Assembly (NCBI RefSeq): GCF_949628215.1
Contig: NC_134279.1
Coordinates: 57,891,766 to 57,955,765, forward strand
From: Phalacrocorax aristotelis
Taxonomy: Eukaryota > Chordata > Aves > Suliformes > Phalacrocoracidae
Reading direction: 5' to 3'
Length of the DNA: 64,000 bases
Each line of letters starts with the position of its first letter. The stretch's first letter is position 1. This document shows, piece after piece, positions 12,401 to 20,995 of this stretch. The notes beneath the pieces are model-generated. The model saw only the letters and a list, made by a program, of their open reading frames with translations. It was not told where the DNA came from and did not search any database. Both the position numbers and the translations under genes were made by a program.

Positions 12401-15400
12401 GCCAATTTTGTCCTGAAACTATAAAAACATAAGCACAAGTTTTAAGAAGTTTTATAAGTGTTTACACCAGCTATTAACATGAAATATTTCTATTACAATA
12501 CTGTCTTGTTCAGAAACCGAAACCAAAAGTGAGGCCTCATTTTGCGAGCTGCTACAGAAAATACACAAATATAGGACATTTTCTACCCCAGACAATGGTA
12601 GATGCAAGGTAGTAGTACATAGTTAAGACTGTTCTACTTAAACGCACAAGGGACTGGAATTCTCACAGATGACTTCCAAATACATCAATTTTCTCAGACA
12701 GCTAAAAAAAAAACCCAAATATATTTTGGAACTGCAATCTGTGGAATACAATCATCAGATTTTTTTGTATGTTTGAAGATAAATATATGTGCAGAATGGG
12801 CACTTGATGAAAGCTGACCTCTAAGTGTGTACAGAAAAAGTATGGTGGCAACCTGCAGTCAGTTTTAGTTTTATCATTATTGTTATTACTATGTGAAAAT
12901 CTCAGAGGAAATATCCCCAGTCCTTTTTTCCCCACAGGCTTTATGCATAATCTTGATACATGATTCAAAGCAAATGAAAATTACTGGTGAGCTACTTCAG
13001 ACATCAAGGCATATTACTTACTGCCCTCCAGGAATACCTTGCATTTATATTAGTGAACTTTTGGGGCTATTCTAAATCCAGCAGCAACACAATTTTGTCC
13101 AACAAATGCCTGTTGAGTTCATCAACAGACTGACGAAAGAAATACTTGAACACTACTTAAAATGTTTGTTTGATGTATCCTCTTTTTTTTGTTCTAATTA
13201 CTTAAAGTAATAAATAAATATAGTTCCATAATAGCAGTATTGATAAATAAATGGATATTCCATTCCAGGACCTCTTGACACTATTACACTCATATTTATG
13301 AATGTTTACTGAGTATTTAATTTCTTTTCTAAAATTGCACAAAAAAAACTTCAACAACTCCAAAATAAGATACCTTTTTCTAGCAGAATAATGCACAATA
13401 TAAAGATGGTTTGTTAGCTGTATTTTTCTTAACTATAAGAATATGAAAGTTTCCTTTCAAACTAGGTTCTCATTAAAAATAAAGCCCACAAAATTTGAAG
13501 CTGAACGACATCTGTGATATTGACAATTGAAAAAAAAAAAAAAAAAAGGCAGTGGTTACACAAATCTGTATTTCTGCTAATATATGTCAACAACAAAAGT
13601 CCTTATCATGCATACCTGTATAGATAACGCTCTATTTTCTGAACTTCTGCTACAGGCTCCTCTTCATCAAAAATCTCTCGTGCTTGAAACTTTCGGTCTT
13701 GTAGGTCATAGAGCATCACAACAAGCAAGCTCGTTAATTCATCCGGCTGCAACAGAAAAGCAACTGGATAGAAAAGGTGACACAAAGCATGCCTCACTTC
13801 TGCAAAAAGATCCATATCAAACAGCAGTCTCCCATGTAAGAGGCATTAAAAACTCCAATGAAATGCTTATTTGTAAGAATATTAAAGTAATTCCTCATGA
13901 GAGTTAGTAAAACTCTAAATGATTTTTAAAAACTCAAATACACAAAAGTTATTTAGCTCACCAAAATTAAAAACACTCTCCATATGCACACATAATATAC
14001 TATATCTTAACAACTTTTCACGTTATCAGAACTTAAACTTTGGAATTATTTTCTCCTCATAAGTTCCTTGAATAGCTAACAAAAGCTTCTTGTCCACCAA
14101 TTTGTCTAGTGGGATTCTTTGGTATGTAACAACCAATAAGCTCAGTGATAATAACCATTCTGCAGTTAGAACATATGTAAAATCTCCTTCCCATGTCTAA
14201 ATGTTTAAAACAAGGAGCATCTCCTTCTTAGGCACAGTAATTAACAGCACTTCAGCTACTCTTGTCTGCCTCTTTTCATTAAAGTCCTACAGTTCTTAAT
14301 ACCTTCGAAAATTCTTAGCTTCTCACAGATATGACCAAAATTAGCTCAAAACCTCAAGTTTTTAGGGAAATACCACCAAACACAAAATGTTACCAAGTGG
14401 GTCTTACTTCCTTATAAAAACAAGCCAAAAATCATATGTGTTAGATCATTTGCCTGCTCACATCCATCTCCACAAATAACACCCGTTCAAATTCATCTTG
14501 TAATTTGCAAAGGCAACAAAGACTAAACTGGAAGGAATAGCATATTACTCTGCCAGCTCTAGATTTTCTTTCCATGTCAAAGCAGGAAAGCATGTTGAGA
14601 CAGTAAAGTGGACCAATTTTTGCCAATATAAGTGCAATATTTATATACAACACAGTCTGCCCAGGAAATGAAACATGGGGTCAATGCATTCTTTCGTCTG
14701 ATGGGGTTCACCCCATGCTTTCCAACTCTCAGGGACAAGAAGGGAACATGACTTTCTTCCCCACTCACAATGGGACACAGCAGAGAAGGAAAGCCCATAG
14801 ACATGGACTGGCTCATGGACAATCTCACTGAGCAAGCATTACACTGCAGTAAGCATTATGGTTTGCTCTCCTATGATGCTTTAGACAACTAACTAAAACC
14901 AGCAGCAATATTTCAGTCTCAGGCTACCATATAGTTCAAAACAACAAATGTTGTTTTGAAGAATATTGCAGAATCCTCAGAAAATATTCTAATTACATCA
15001 ACTTAGAAAATACAGAATTTACTTCCTCACAAAAATGCTCACTTACTATTGACTGGCATGGGTAAACACAACTATCTAACAATATTTCTTCAAGAAGATC
15101 TTGATCTGCAAAAAAAGAAAACAACGACAACTTACGCTACGAAATCTACAAGATTCTATGGAAGAAAAACTTGTAAATCACTGAAGAAAAAGCTGGAAGT
15201 TTAAAAATCATGAAACTCTAAGGCAAATTCAATCACAAGCAGTAGCAGCTCTAAGTAAGTGCAATTCCCTTACATGAAAAAGCATAGAGTTTAAACGTTT
15301 GATTTCACAAAATGCTAACACCACTTAGATATATGTAAATATTTGAGGGATAGGAGTAGTCTAGCAGTAACCTATAGTTCAACAAAAAATTCCCCAGATC

Positions 15401-15810
15401 TCTGCTGTCAGGCAGAAACTAAACATTTTGTTTTTCCATATCTTTTTTTCTGCTGCGTCATTTCTGTTAGAGATTCTTGGAAAAGTTTTGTACTTACATT
15501 TTAGAGCACTGAAAGCCAGTTCATAAGATACCCGCTGGGAATACTCATCTTTAAAAGTCAGTGTGGGAGATACTGAGTCACCACCATACCGCACCAATAT
15601 TCTATCCTTACGCTTTTCAGTATGAATGCCTTGAAAAATCTTAGCTGCTTTCATGTACACAGAGTCGTGATAGCCATTCTTCTCAATCAGAGTCATTGTT
15701 CTTTTTTCAACAGATCCTTTTTCATCTGACATTTTCATTTCGCTCAAGTCTGAAGTATCATTTATACCATCCTCATGTAAAGACACCAAGTTACTTTTAG
15801 AACCTGGCAT
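1..15810 (-). CDS. NSUN7: NSUN7, putative RNA cytosine-5 methyltransferase (11 coding exons, C-terminus cut by window edge)
   Basis: This is the genomic span of the NSUN7 coding region. NSUN proteins are SAM-dependent RNA m5C methyltransferases. NSUN7 is the divergent member, linked in mammals to sperm motility and to enhancer-RNA methylation. The coding exons are 15498-15810, 15047-15105, 13616-13746, 12266-12412, 10824-11007, 8448-8658, 6631-6774, 5963-6064, 5327-5444, 2028-2145 and 1-410. All have AG/GT borders and their phases join without a stop, giving about 645 codons. The chain follows the mammalian protein as I remember it, including [17 protein letters not shown] near the N-terminus, the motif IV-like PQCSGLG (Cys about 379) and the motif VI-like [11 protein letters not shown] (Cys about 442). 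The canonical SAM-binding DxCAAPGGK loop is not present. The start ATG has A at -3, and an in-frame TGA lies 11 codons upstream at 15841-15843. Mammalian NSUN7 is about 718 residues, so roughly 70 codons are missing to the left. Confidence 0.95.
2028..2145 (-). CDS. NSUN7: NSUN7 coding exon 10
   Basis: The acceptor is TTTTTTTTTACAG|GCTTAT and the donor is AGAGAG|GTAAGC. The exon encodes [20 protein letters not shown], then [20 protein letters not shown] (about residues 470-509). The FxMEPSxIxxGCFLxIL(T/A)RE stretch is the end of the methyltransferase domain. The 3.2-kb intron before it holds no repeat that I recognise. Confidence 0.95.
5327..5444 (-). CDS. NSUN7: NSUN7 coding exon 9 (motif VI cysteine)
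   Basis: The acceptor is TTTTGTTTTGTAG|TTAACG and the donor is CCATATAG|GTATGG. The exon encodes [20 protein letters not shown], then [19 protein letters not shown] (about residues 431-469). [11 protein letters not shown] is the family's motif VI, the strongest NSUN signature in the window. Cys at about 442 is the expected nucleophile. Confidence 0.96.
5963..6064 (-). CDS. NSUN7: NSUN7 coding exon 8
   Basis: The acceptor is TTTGCATTTAG|ATGCAG and the donor is ATGAAAT|GTAAGTG. The exon reads [20 protein letters not shown], then [14 protein letters not shown] (about residues 397-430). This is the helix between motif IV and motif VI that begins (V/S)xxKLxxLAxxQ in NSUN proteins. Confidence 0.93.
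6631..6774 (-). CDS. NSUN7: NSUN7 coding exon 7 (motif IV cysteine)
   Basis: The acceptor is TTTCCCCAG|ATATTC and the donor is CATGGAG|GTAATT. The exon encodes about residues 349-396: [40 protein letters not shown] and [15 protein letters not shown] replaces the usual DAPCSGxG of motif IV. The cysteine (about 379) is kept, the preceding Asp is lost, and an extra residue sits between Pro and Cys. Confidence 0.95.
6911..7990 (-). mobile_element. CR1 LINE, 5'-truncated, in NSUN7 intron between coding exons 6 and 7
   Basis: The minus strand shows the 3' part of a CR1 non-LTR retrotransposon. Reading from 7.95 kb downward: RWVKNWLDG, a stop codon, [16 protein letters not shown], the catalytic-type FADDTKLGG, then [18 protein letters not shown]. 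The frame is lost after that, and the untranslated 3' end finishes in the typical GACCTTAATGATTCTAT near 6913. Against the CR1 consensus as I remember it, about six residues (WRPVTS) are missing before GVPQGS. Stops and frame breaks show it is dead. It lies in the same transcriptional sense as NSUN7. The 5' limit is uncertain by some tens of bases. Confidence 0.93.
8448..8658 (-). CDS. NSUN7: NSUN7 coding exon 6 (degenerate SAM-binding region)
   Basis: The acceptor is CATTATTTTCTAG|GATAAG and the donor is TGTAAAA|GTAGGTG. The exon reads [20 protein letters not shown], then [20 protein letters not shown] and [20 protein letters not shown], then [10 protein letters not shown] (about residues 279-348). 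This is where other NSUN enzymes carry the glycine-rich DxCAAPGGK motif I. Here it is VAHVGSHLT, with no PGGK. The mammalian orthologue is also degenerate here, so this is a family trait and not decay. An overlapping plus-strand frame at 8557-8787 is only a shadow. Confidence 0.93.
9580..10177 (+). mobile_element. Solo LTR of an endogenous retrovirus, with 5-bp target duplication
   Basis: This 598-bp element begins TGTGCTGG and ends CCACGGCA. It is flanked by the direct repeat AGGCT (9575-9579 and 10178-10182). It contains a TATA box (TATATAAAG, 9854-9862) and the segment CAAGTAACCGTTACGTG, and it resembles an LTR I know to be abundant in bird genomes. No internal retroviral coding sequence is present, so the two LTRs have recombined to a solo copy. 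The 5-bp target duplication fits a class III (ERVL-type) element. It sits in the NSUN7 intron between coding exons 5 and 6, antisense to the gene. The exact subfamily cannot be named without a repeat library. Confidence 0.93.
10824..11007 (-). CDS. NSUN7: NSUN7 coding exon 5
   Basis: The acceptor is ATGTTAACAG|CCTTCA and the donor is TACTGCAG|GTGAGC, ending in phase 0. The exon encodes [20 protein letters not shown], then [20 protein letters not shown] and [12 protein letters not shown] (about residues 217-278). The ATG at 11021 lies in the intron and is not a start. Confidence 0.95.
11095..11124. repeat. Short (TG)n tract with inverted ACACAC arm
   Basis: TTTTGTGTGT at 11095-11104 is the reverse complement of ACACACAAAA at 11115-11124. 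A 10-nt remainder of the GT repeat forms the loop. It lies in an NSUN7 intron. Confidence 0.85.
12266..12412 (-). CDS. NSUN7: NSUN7 coding exon 4
   Basis: The acceptor is TATAGTTTCAG|GACAAA and the donor is AAAATCAG|GTAAGG. The exon reads [20 protein letters not shown], then [20 protein letters not shown] and CVWINTLKI (about residues 168-216). The segment between the alanine-rich helix and the W-I-N-T motif precedes the methyltransferase core in this family. Confidence 0.95.
13530..13547. repeat. Poly(A) tract
   Basis: A run of 18 A in the NSUN7 intron just downstream of coding exon 3. No retroposed sequence adjoins it. Confidence 0.9.
13616..13746 (-). CDS. NSUN7: NSUN7 coding exon 3
   Basis: The acceptor is CTGTTGCAG|CCGGAT and the donor is TATACAG|GTATGC. 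The exon encodes [20 protein letters not shown] followed by an acidic stretch ([18 protein letters not shown]), about residues 125-167. The MLYDxQDRKFQ core is the conserved NSUN7 signature here. Confidence 0.95.
15047..15105 (-). CDS. NSUN7: NSUN7 coding exon 2 (59 nt)
   Basis: The acceptor is TTTTTTTGCAG|ATCAAG and the donor is TCAATA|GTAAGT. Joined to the preceding T it reads [20 protein letters not shown] (about residues 105-124), which lines up with the mammalian YQD..LE.IL.DSC segment. It is too short to be seen without splicing logic. It restores phase 0. Confidence 0.92.
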
Positions 15811-15857
15811 TCTTCCCTTTGCTGACTGTGTAAGTGCAAGTCACAGTCCTGCTGCCT
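15498..15857 (-). CDS. NSUN7: NSUN7 first coding exon with 47 nt of 5' UTR
   Basis: The acceptor is a pyrimidine run ending in TTTTTTGCAG just before 15857. The UTR runs from 15857 to 15811, and translation starts at 15810 in the context AAGAATGCC. An in-frame TGA at 15841-15843 fixes this start. The exon encodes residues 1-104: an acidic, serine-rich N-terminus, then the conserved block [14 protein letters not shown] and [10 protein letters not shown]. The donor is AAAT|GTAAGTA, leaving phase 1. The open frame runs on into the intron to 15379, and that part is not coding. Confidence 0.95.
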
Positions 15858-16780
15858 CTGCAAAAAACAAGTTTGTATTGAATTGTGAAATTTTTTTTCA
15901 CTGGAATACACTTTTCCCTTCATTTTCAGGTTTTCCATAAAATTTATTTTATTTTTTAGGCTCTAATTCTGCAAATACATATATACATATATCATCCACA
16001 CTTCTATACTTCTATCATCTTACACAGAGAAGTATTTATAACAGCTTTCTTACCTTATTTATTTTCACTGATGCAGATACAAAGACTGGTTATTTTTTTC
16101 AGAGGCCAGTGTTTTACAATAAATGATCCTTACAGACTATATGCAGAGATTTTATTATCTGTGTCTAGTAAGAAGGATTTTTATTGCAGACAGAGTAGTA
16201 TCTCTTACTAGGAATTCTCCTTTAATAAAAAGACACTACAGAAAATTCAAAGCAGCCATCGTATCCTCCAAAGAACCATCTTGAAAAGAGTCGCAGTGAA
16301 TTCCACATGCTTGTCCACTAAACTGCGTATCTGTTCCTAAAAATGGACAACAGAGATCATATAAGTGTTAACGTATTTCATGTATTACCTAAACAGCACA
16401 ATTTTAAATGCAGGAAAAAAATTCTGACAGGCTCTGAAGATATTATCCAACTCTCCATAAGCCCATATGTGTTTCTTAAATTTTCTACACATCTTACATA
16501 AACAAGAAAATAAAAATTACCTTGCCCAGCAGTGGAATAGGGCTTTAAGAAAAATAAAAATAAAAAGCCCCAGTGTTAGTTGAATCAAAAAAAAATGTTT
16601 ATGTTAAACATAAAACCTACTTAAAGTATATCCATCGCAGTGCTTGGAGTTACCCTACTTGCTCTGATTGCTATAATATGCATTTATGACAATGCTTGGA
16701 GGCTTAGAAGTCAGGTTAAAATGTTCAGAAGAAGGATAAGCCAAGACAAATTTAGTCACAGGGGAAAGACTATTTAATTA

Positions 16781-16808
16781 AAAAAAACAAAACAAAACAA
16801 AACAACCA
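16781..16808. repeat. (AAAAC)n short tandem repeat
   Basis: A run of A followed by several CAAAA units, in NSUN7 intron 1. A similar short run occurs at about 35239-35262. Confidence 0.8.
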
Positions 16809-19800
16809 AACCACTAGTTTTCCTGTCTGAGGAAGAATAACACACGAGAACTGTGAGGAATTTAGCAGATTTAGCACAGAAAGCTAAGCATGGAGCTGGT
16901 GCTGACAAATAGTTCTGGATATTTTAGGATTAACAGCACAGAATAGCAGAATTTGTTCTTTTTGCCAGTCTGAAAATCCAAAAAGAAGATGATACAGTGA
17001 CCAAAACAGAAAGGATCTTCTCTTTTGCTACATAATTCAGTTCAGTGCAAACATTCTCAAGCTTCTTCCCTGGGCTCCCCGCATTCCTCCGAATAAATTA
17101 CATACCTCTTCTACCTAGGTCAGACATACTTGCTCAGCATCCTCTTTTCCTCTCCCCTTTCCTGCCCGCATCACACAAAATATAGTGGAGAAGAAAAATG
17201 GCAGCACAGAGGGTTGGAGGGGAACAGAGGAACACAAGCTGTTACTTCTCCAGCAGGCAACCATGAAACACCCCATGCTGAGCCAGCATTCCCAACATCG
17301 GTGACACTCATCCCATTCCTCCCCTCTCCAAGACCAGAACAAGTCAGCATCCACTCACACATCCAGCACGCTCCAGATGACCCACTAGTATTGCTTCCTG
17401 AATTCTGGCAGCTTATCTGGAAGAGGCCACATCGCATTCTCCTTTCCCAGGATTTGCTCCCCAAAACTGAGAGCCACTCACCATGTAGAAGCAACTTTTA
17501 TGGACTCTTTACAAAGGTCCTGGGCCTCAGACAAACAGCTGCTTCTGGTAGAAATTAAGCTCCAACATCCCTCGTGCCAGATGCAGCACTGATGGATCCA
17601 TGGAGCAAACAAATTTATTTTATGAAGCCATATTGAAACAGAACAAGCAGTGCTAGCAAAAGAAAGCACTGTTCTTCACTAGGTAAGGTACCAGATTACC
17701 TATACCAAATTGAAATTTTTGTGCTTAGATAGGAAAAAAATCGTAAATGCTTTCAGGATGTTTAACACTAATTTGACCAGAAGACATGCATGATTTCACA
17801 GAAAGGAGGACAGCACCTAACAGGGACCTGGAGCTCAAACCCCTTCTCCACCTGAACACGAAATATTCCTGTTTGGAATATGTAGCAAGTGAAGTAATGT
17901 TTGTGGTGTCAGGACTTTCAAGACTTGTAGGACACAAGTTGTTGTGACTTCTTTGTGAGAGCCATTTTTGCTGACCCACAAGACACACTGCTATTAAGAT
18001 GATCTGATGAATACACTTTCCCCAAAGACAAATGTCATCATAATAAAGATGAGATAACAGTGCTCCACCCTGTGCAAACACACTGCATGGTGGCAACACT
18101 GTAAACCATAGCTTAGGTTACTGAACTGTGTGCCAAGCAGAGAATACTAAGCTTGATTAACAGGAAGCTCAGCTGGGGAAAACTAAAGAAGAGACAAAAG
18201 ACCCTGCCTTTGCCTATGGAAGAAATTATCTGAATCTCAACAAGATTACCTGGTTGAGGGGGGAAAAAAAACCCTCAAGGTCCCAAAAGGGCCATAATTT
18301 TCCTGAAAGACACAACGGCCTTCAAAGTTCAGAAATGTTTTTTCCATTGTTAAGAAAATCTTCAAATGAAACATGAATTTGTTGTGTTAGGGAGTCACTG
18401 AAGAGAGGTGAAGAAAATGTGAGGATAGAAAAAAACAAATTCAAAGTTTATAATATTACTGAGTCCTACAAACATGAAACCAATTTGACTTGGATCCAAG
18501 TCCAGCATCTCTCCATACAGTCTCAGCATACTGATTCAATGTTAAAAATACATACATATTCCCAGTGATCTGGGTGACCAGAGGTACAACTGCCTCATCT
18601 ACGAAGCAGAAACTTGCTGTAGCAATAAAGTTTCCAAGTTCTTGCCAATATACTTCCACACTGTTTTCCTTAAGCTTGATCAGATTTGCAAGTTAAGAGT
18701 GGCAGGCAGAAGAAATGAACTTAAAGATACTGGCAACTAACATTTAATGAAGTTAGTGGACAGATGTTCTCCGTGACACCTAGAGCTTGCGCTGTAAACA
18801 GCAAGCACCTATCTCAGGACAGTATCAGTTGTGAAAGAACAGAAAACAGACAAGACAGTATCTCCCCACTTCTGCTTCCAAGTCATAATCCACTAAACTG
18901 ATGACAATGATTAGGACAACTCGCTGTTAGCACAACAGTTCAACGAGCAATACCAGCAGCCTCACAAGGCAAAGGGGGTGCTTCTCATGCCTCCTGTCTG
19001 CGCCAAGGGATGTACAAATCTTTTGTCTGAAAACACCTGTAATACAAATGCAGACAGACTCCCATAACACAAGTTACTGTTACCCAAGTACAAACGATAC
19101 CAATAAAGATAAGAAGAATGGAAGTTTTGAATAGTAGAGTGCAAGCTAGAGAGGAGGCTGGAGAACTGAATTGGACTATATTGCTTTACAGCCAGGCAGT
19201 GCACGGCAGGAGGCCTGGAGGAGTTCACAACGTTTGTCCCTATCTTTTTTCCAAAGGCTGAGTGGAGCTCCCAGCTGCTCTGGCAGGCTCTGTACTTGAA
19301 GCGTTCAACCCGTCTAAGCCCAAGCCCACAGGAAAGCCACTGGAAGAGCACCTGATGGGTGAGAGAGAACAAAGACTTATGCTCATGCTTTGAGGAAGCT
19401 CTTGAACAAGACGTTTGAGGTAACCTTTTTCTCACTCCCTAAACCATATGGGAAAAAGTAACATATCAGGTATCTCTCAGATACTCTCACAGGATGCCCA
19501 CCAAACAGAACTGTCTCAAGACCAGCAGGCTTAAATCTGTAACACAGTTTTAATCATTGCTTCCCAATACCAGAGATATGCTACTCTTTTAGCCAGTATG
19601 CTTGCCAAAGGAACTGAAGAAAAACTGGACTCATTTATTGAATCTTCTCCGTTTCAAGTGAAGCTGTCCGTAGATCATATGGTTTTGCAATTCTGAACTA
19701 ACAGCACTAGACAAACACAGTAGTTGTGGCACACAATATAGATCCATATGAAAAGCAAATAAAAAATGTTTCTGTTTATACATAACTTTACTTAGTGAGG

Positions 19801-20550
19801 AAGTTAGCCAGTGTATCATAAACAGTTAGCTTGAAGGATAGCTCCAGTTTTGACTTCATGAACTCAAGTGAACACAATTATGACATTTATTCAGTACATG
19901 GCATAGTAAAGGATTTCCACACACACACCATCAAAGTCACTAATTCCTCTGTTCATATACCAATACATGTATTTTTCCTATTTCTTCAGTTATCAACATC
20001 TTTTTCATTAGCCTTTATCATTCATTTACAATTCAGGAAAAAAGATAAACTCCCCCACAGCATCTGTGTTTTATCAGGTACAGGAGGCAGCCTTTATCAT
20101 TAACCTCATTCACAGGAACCAACAGGAATTCAACATTAACATTCACAGGAATTGATGAAAAGCAGCTCTGTGAACATGGCCGTGGTTCCTCACACACCAA
20201 GAGTAAACGCTGGACAACCACACACCGTAGTTCTTTTCTTGCGGGTACACAAGACCACGCTTGCTTTCTAAGGTCAGCTGAAACCATCTGAGCAGAGCCT
20301 GAATGGATGGCAAAGCTTCTGCTGTCCCCTAGCTTCAGTTAACTAAGCTGGAGGGAAGATTAGTGGGAGTCAGGAAAAGTCCGCCACGAGACCATTCCCT
20401 AACTCAGCTTTATTTATGAGAAACGGTCCATGCCAACTCATAGTACAACCATACAGGAAAAAAAAATACTTCATTGTATAAACATGCAAAGGGATTCTTG
20501 AAAGACCGGGCTGCAAGGACTTAAAAAGCAACCAACACCACACACACCCC

Positions 20551-20575
20551 AACCCAACCCAACCCAACCCAACCC
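20551..20575. repeat. (AACCC)n microsatellite; GGGTT run on the NSUN7 sense strand
   Basis: There are five perfect AACCC units, preceded by CCCC. The minus strand therefore has six runs of at least three G separated by TT. It lies about 155 bp inside the inferred first intron of NSUN7. It is similar to the telomeric repeat (AACCCT) but not the same. Confidence 0.9.
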
Positions 20576-20699
20576 ATACAGGAGCGGACAGAGCGACCCC
20601 TAAGCCTCTTCCCCTCGGCAAGGGGAATTCTTTCACCCAAGGATGATTTTTCTCCTGACAGGGTTTCTCCCTCTCCAAACCTCACTCTGGTGTTGGCAG

Positions 20700-20995
20700 C
20701 GCTGCCGCTAGAAGCGCCCCCGCCCGCTCACCCACCAGGGTGCTGCGGGGCCTGAGGGCCTCCCCAGGCCGCGCCGCGCGCGGGGCTGGGGCCGTTAGGT
20801 TCGCGAGGGGACGCCGCCACCCTCCGTCCTCCTGCGGGGGTGCCGCCCGCCCAGCTCCCCCGCCTGCCCGCGCCGCCCGCCAGCAGCGCCCCCACCGGGC
20901 CGGGGCGTTGGTTCGCGCCGTGGCGGGCGGGAGGCGGTGCTGTCAGGCGGCGGGGCCGGGCCGCGTCCTCCCCTGTAGAGGTTGTCCAAGAGCTG
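20700..20995 (-). promoter_or_regulatory. NSUN7: CpG island, probable NSUN7 promoter and first non-coding exon
   Basis: A sharply G+C- and CpG-rich block of about 300 bp stands in otherwise AT-rich DNA, 4.9 kb upstream of the first coding exon. On the minus strand a donor candidate, GGTGG|GTGAGC, ends a possible non-coding first exon at 20732. The open frames inside it on both strands (for example 20740-21003 plus and 20728-21120 minus) are by-products of base composition. Such islands are often bidirectional, so a divergent plus-strand transcript is possible. The transcription start cannot be placed from sequence alone. Confidence 0.75.

Larger units (their letters stand above)
15858..20731 (-). 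other. NSUN7: NSUN7 intron 1 (inferred)
   Basis: This is the intron between the inferred non-coding first exon and the first coding exon. It contains the (AAAAC)n stretch near 16781, the GGGTT run near 20551 and several open frames up to 157 codons that match nothing I know. I see no recognisable mobile element in it. Confidence 0.6.

Noticed and set aside
17130..17558. 142-codon plus-strand frame in NSUN7 intron 1
   Set aside because: It has no recognisable domain, and minus-strand frames of similar length overlap it. It lies inside an inferred intron.
18962..19435. 157-codon minus-strand frame in NSUN7 intron 1
   Set aside because: It has no family resemblance and lies in an inferred intron. 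It does not fit the NSUN7 protein, which has a clear start at 15810 with an upstream stop.
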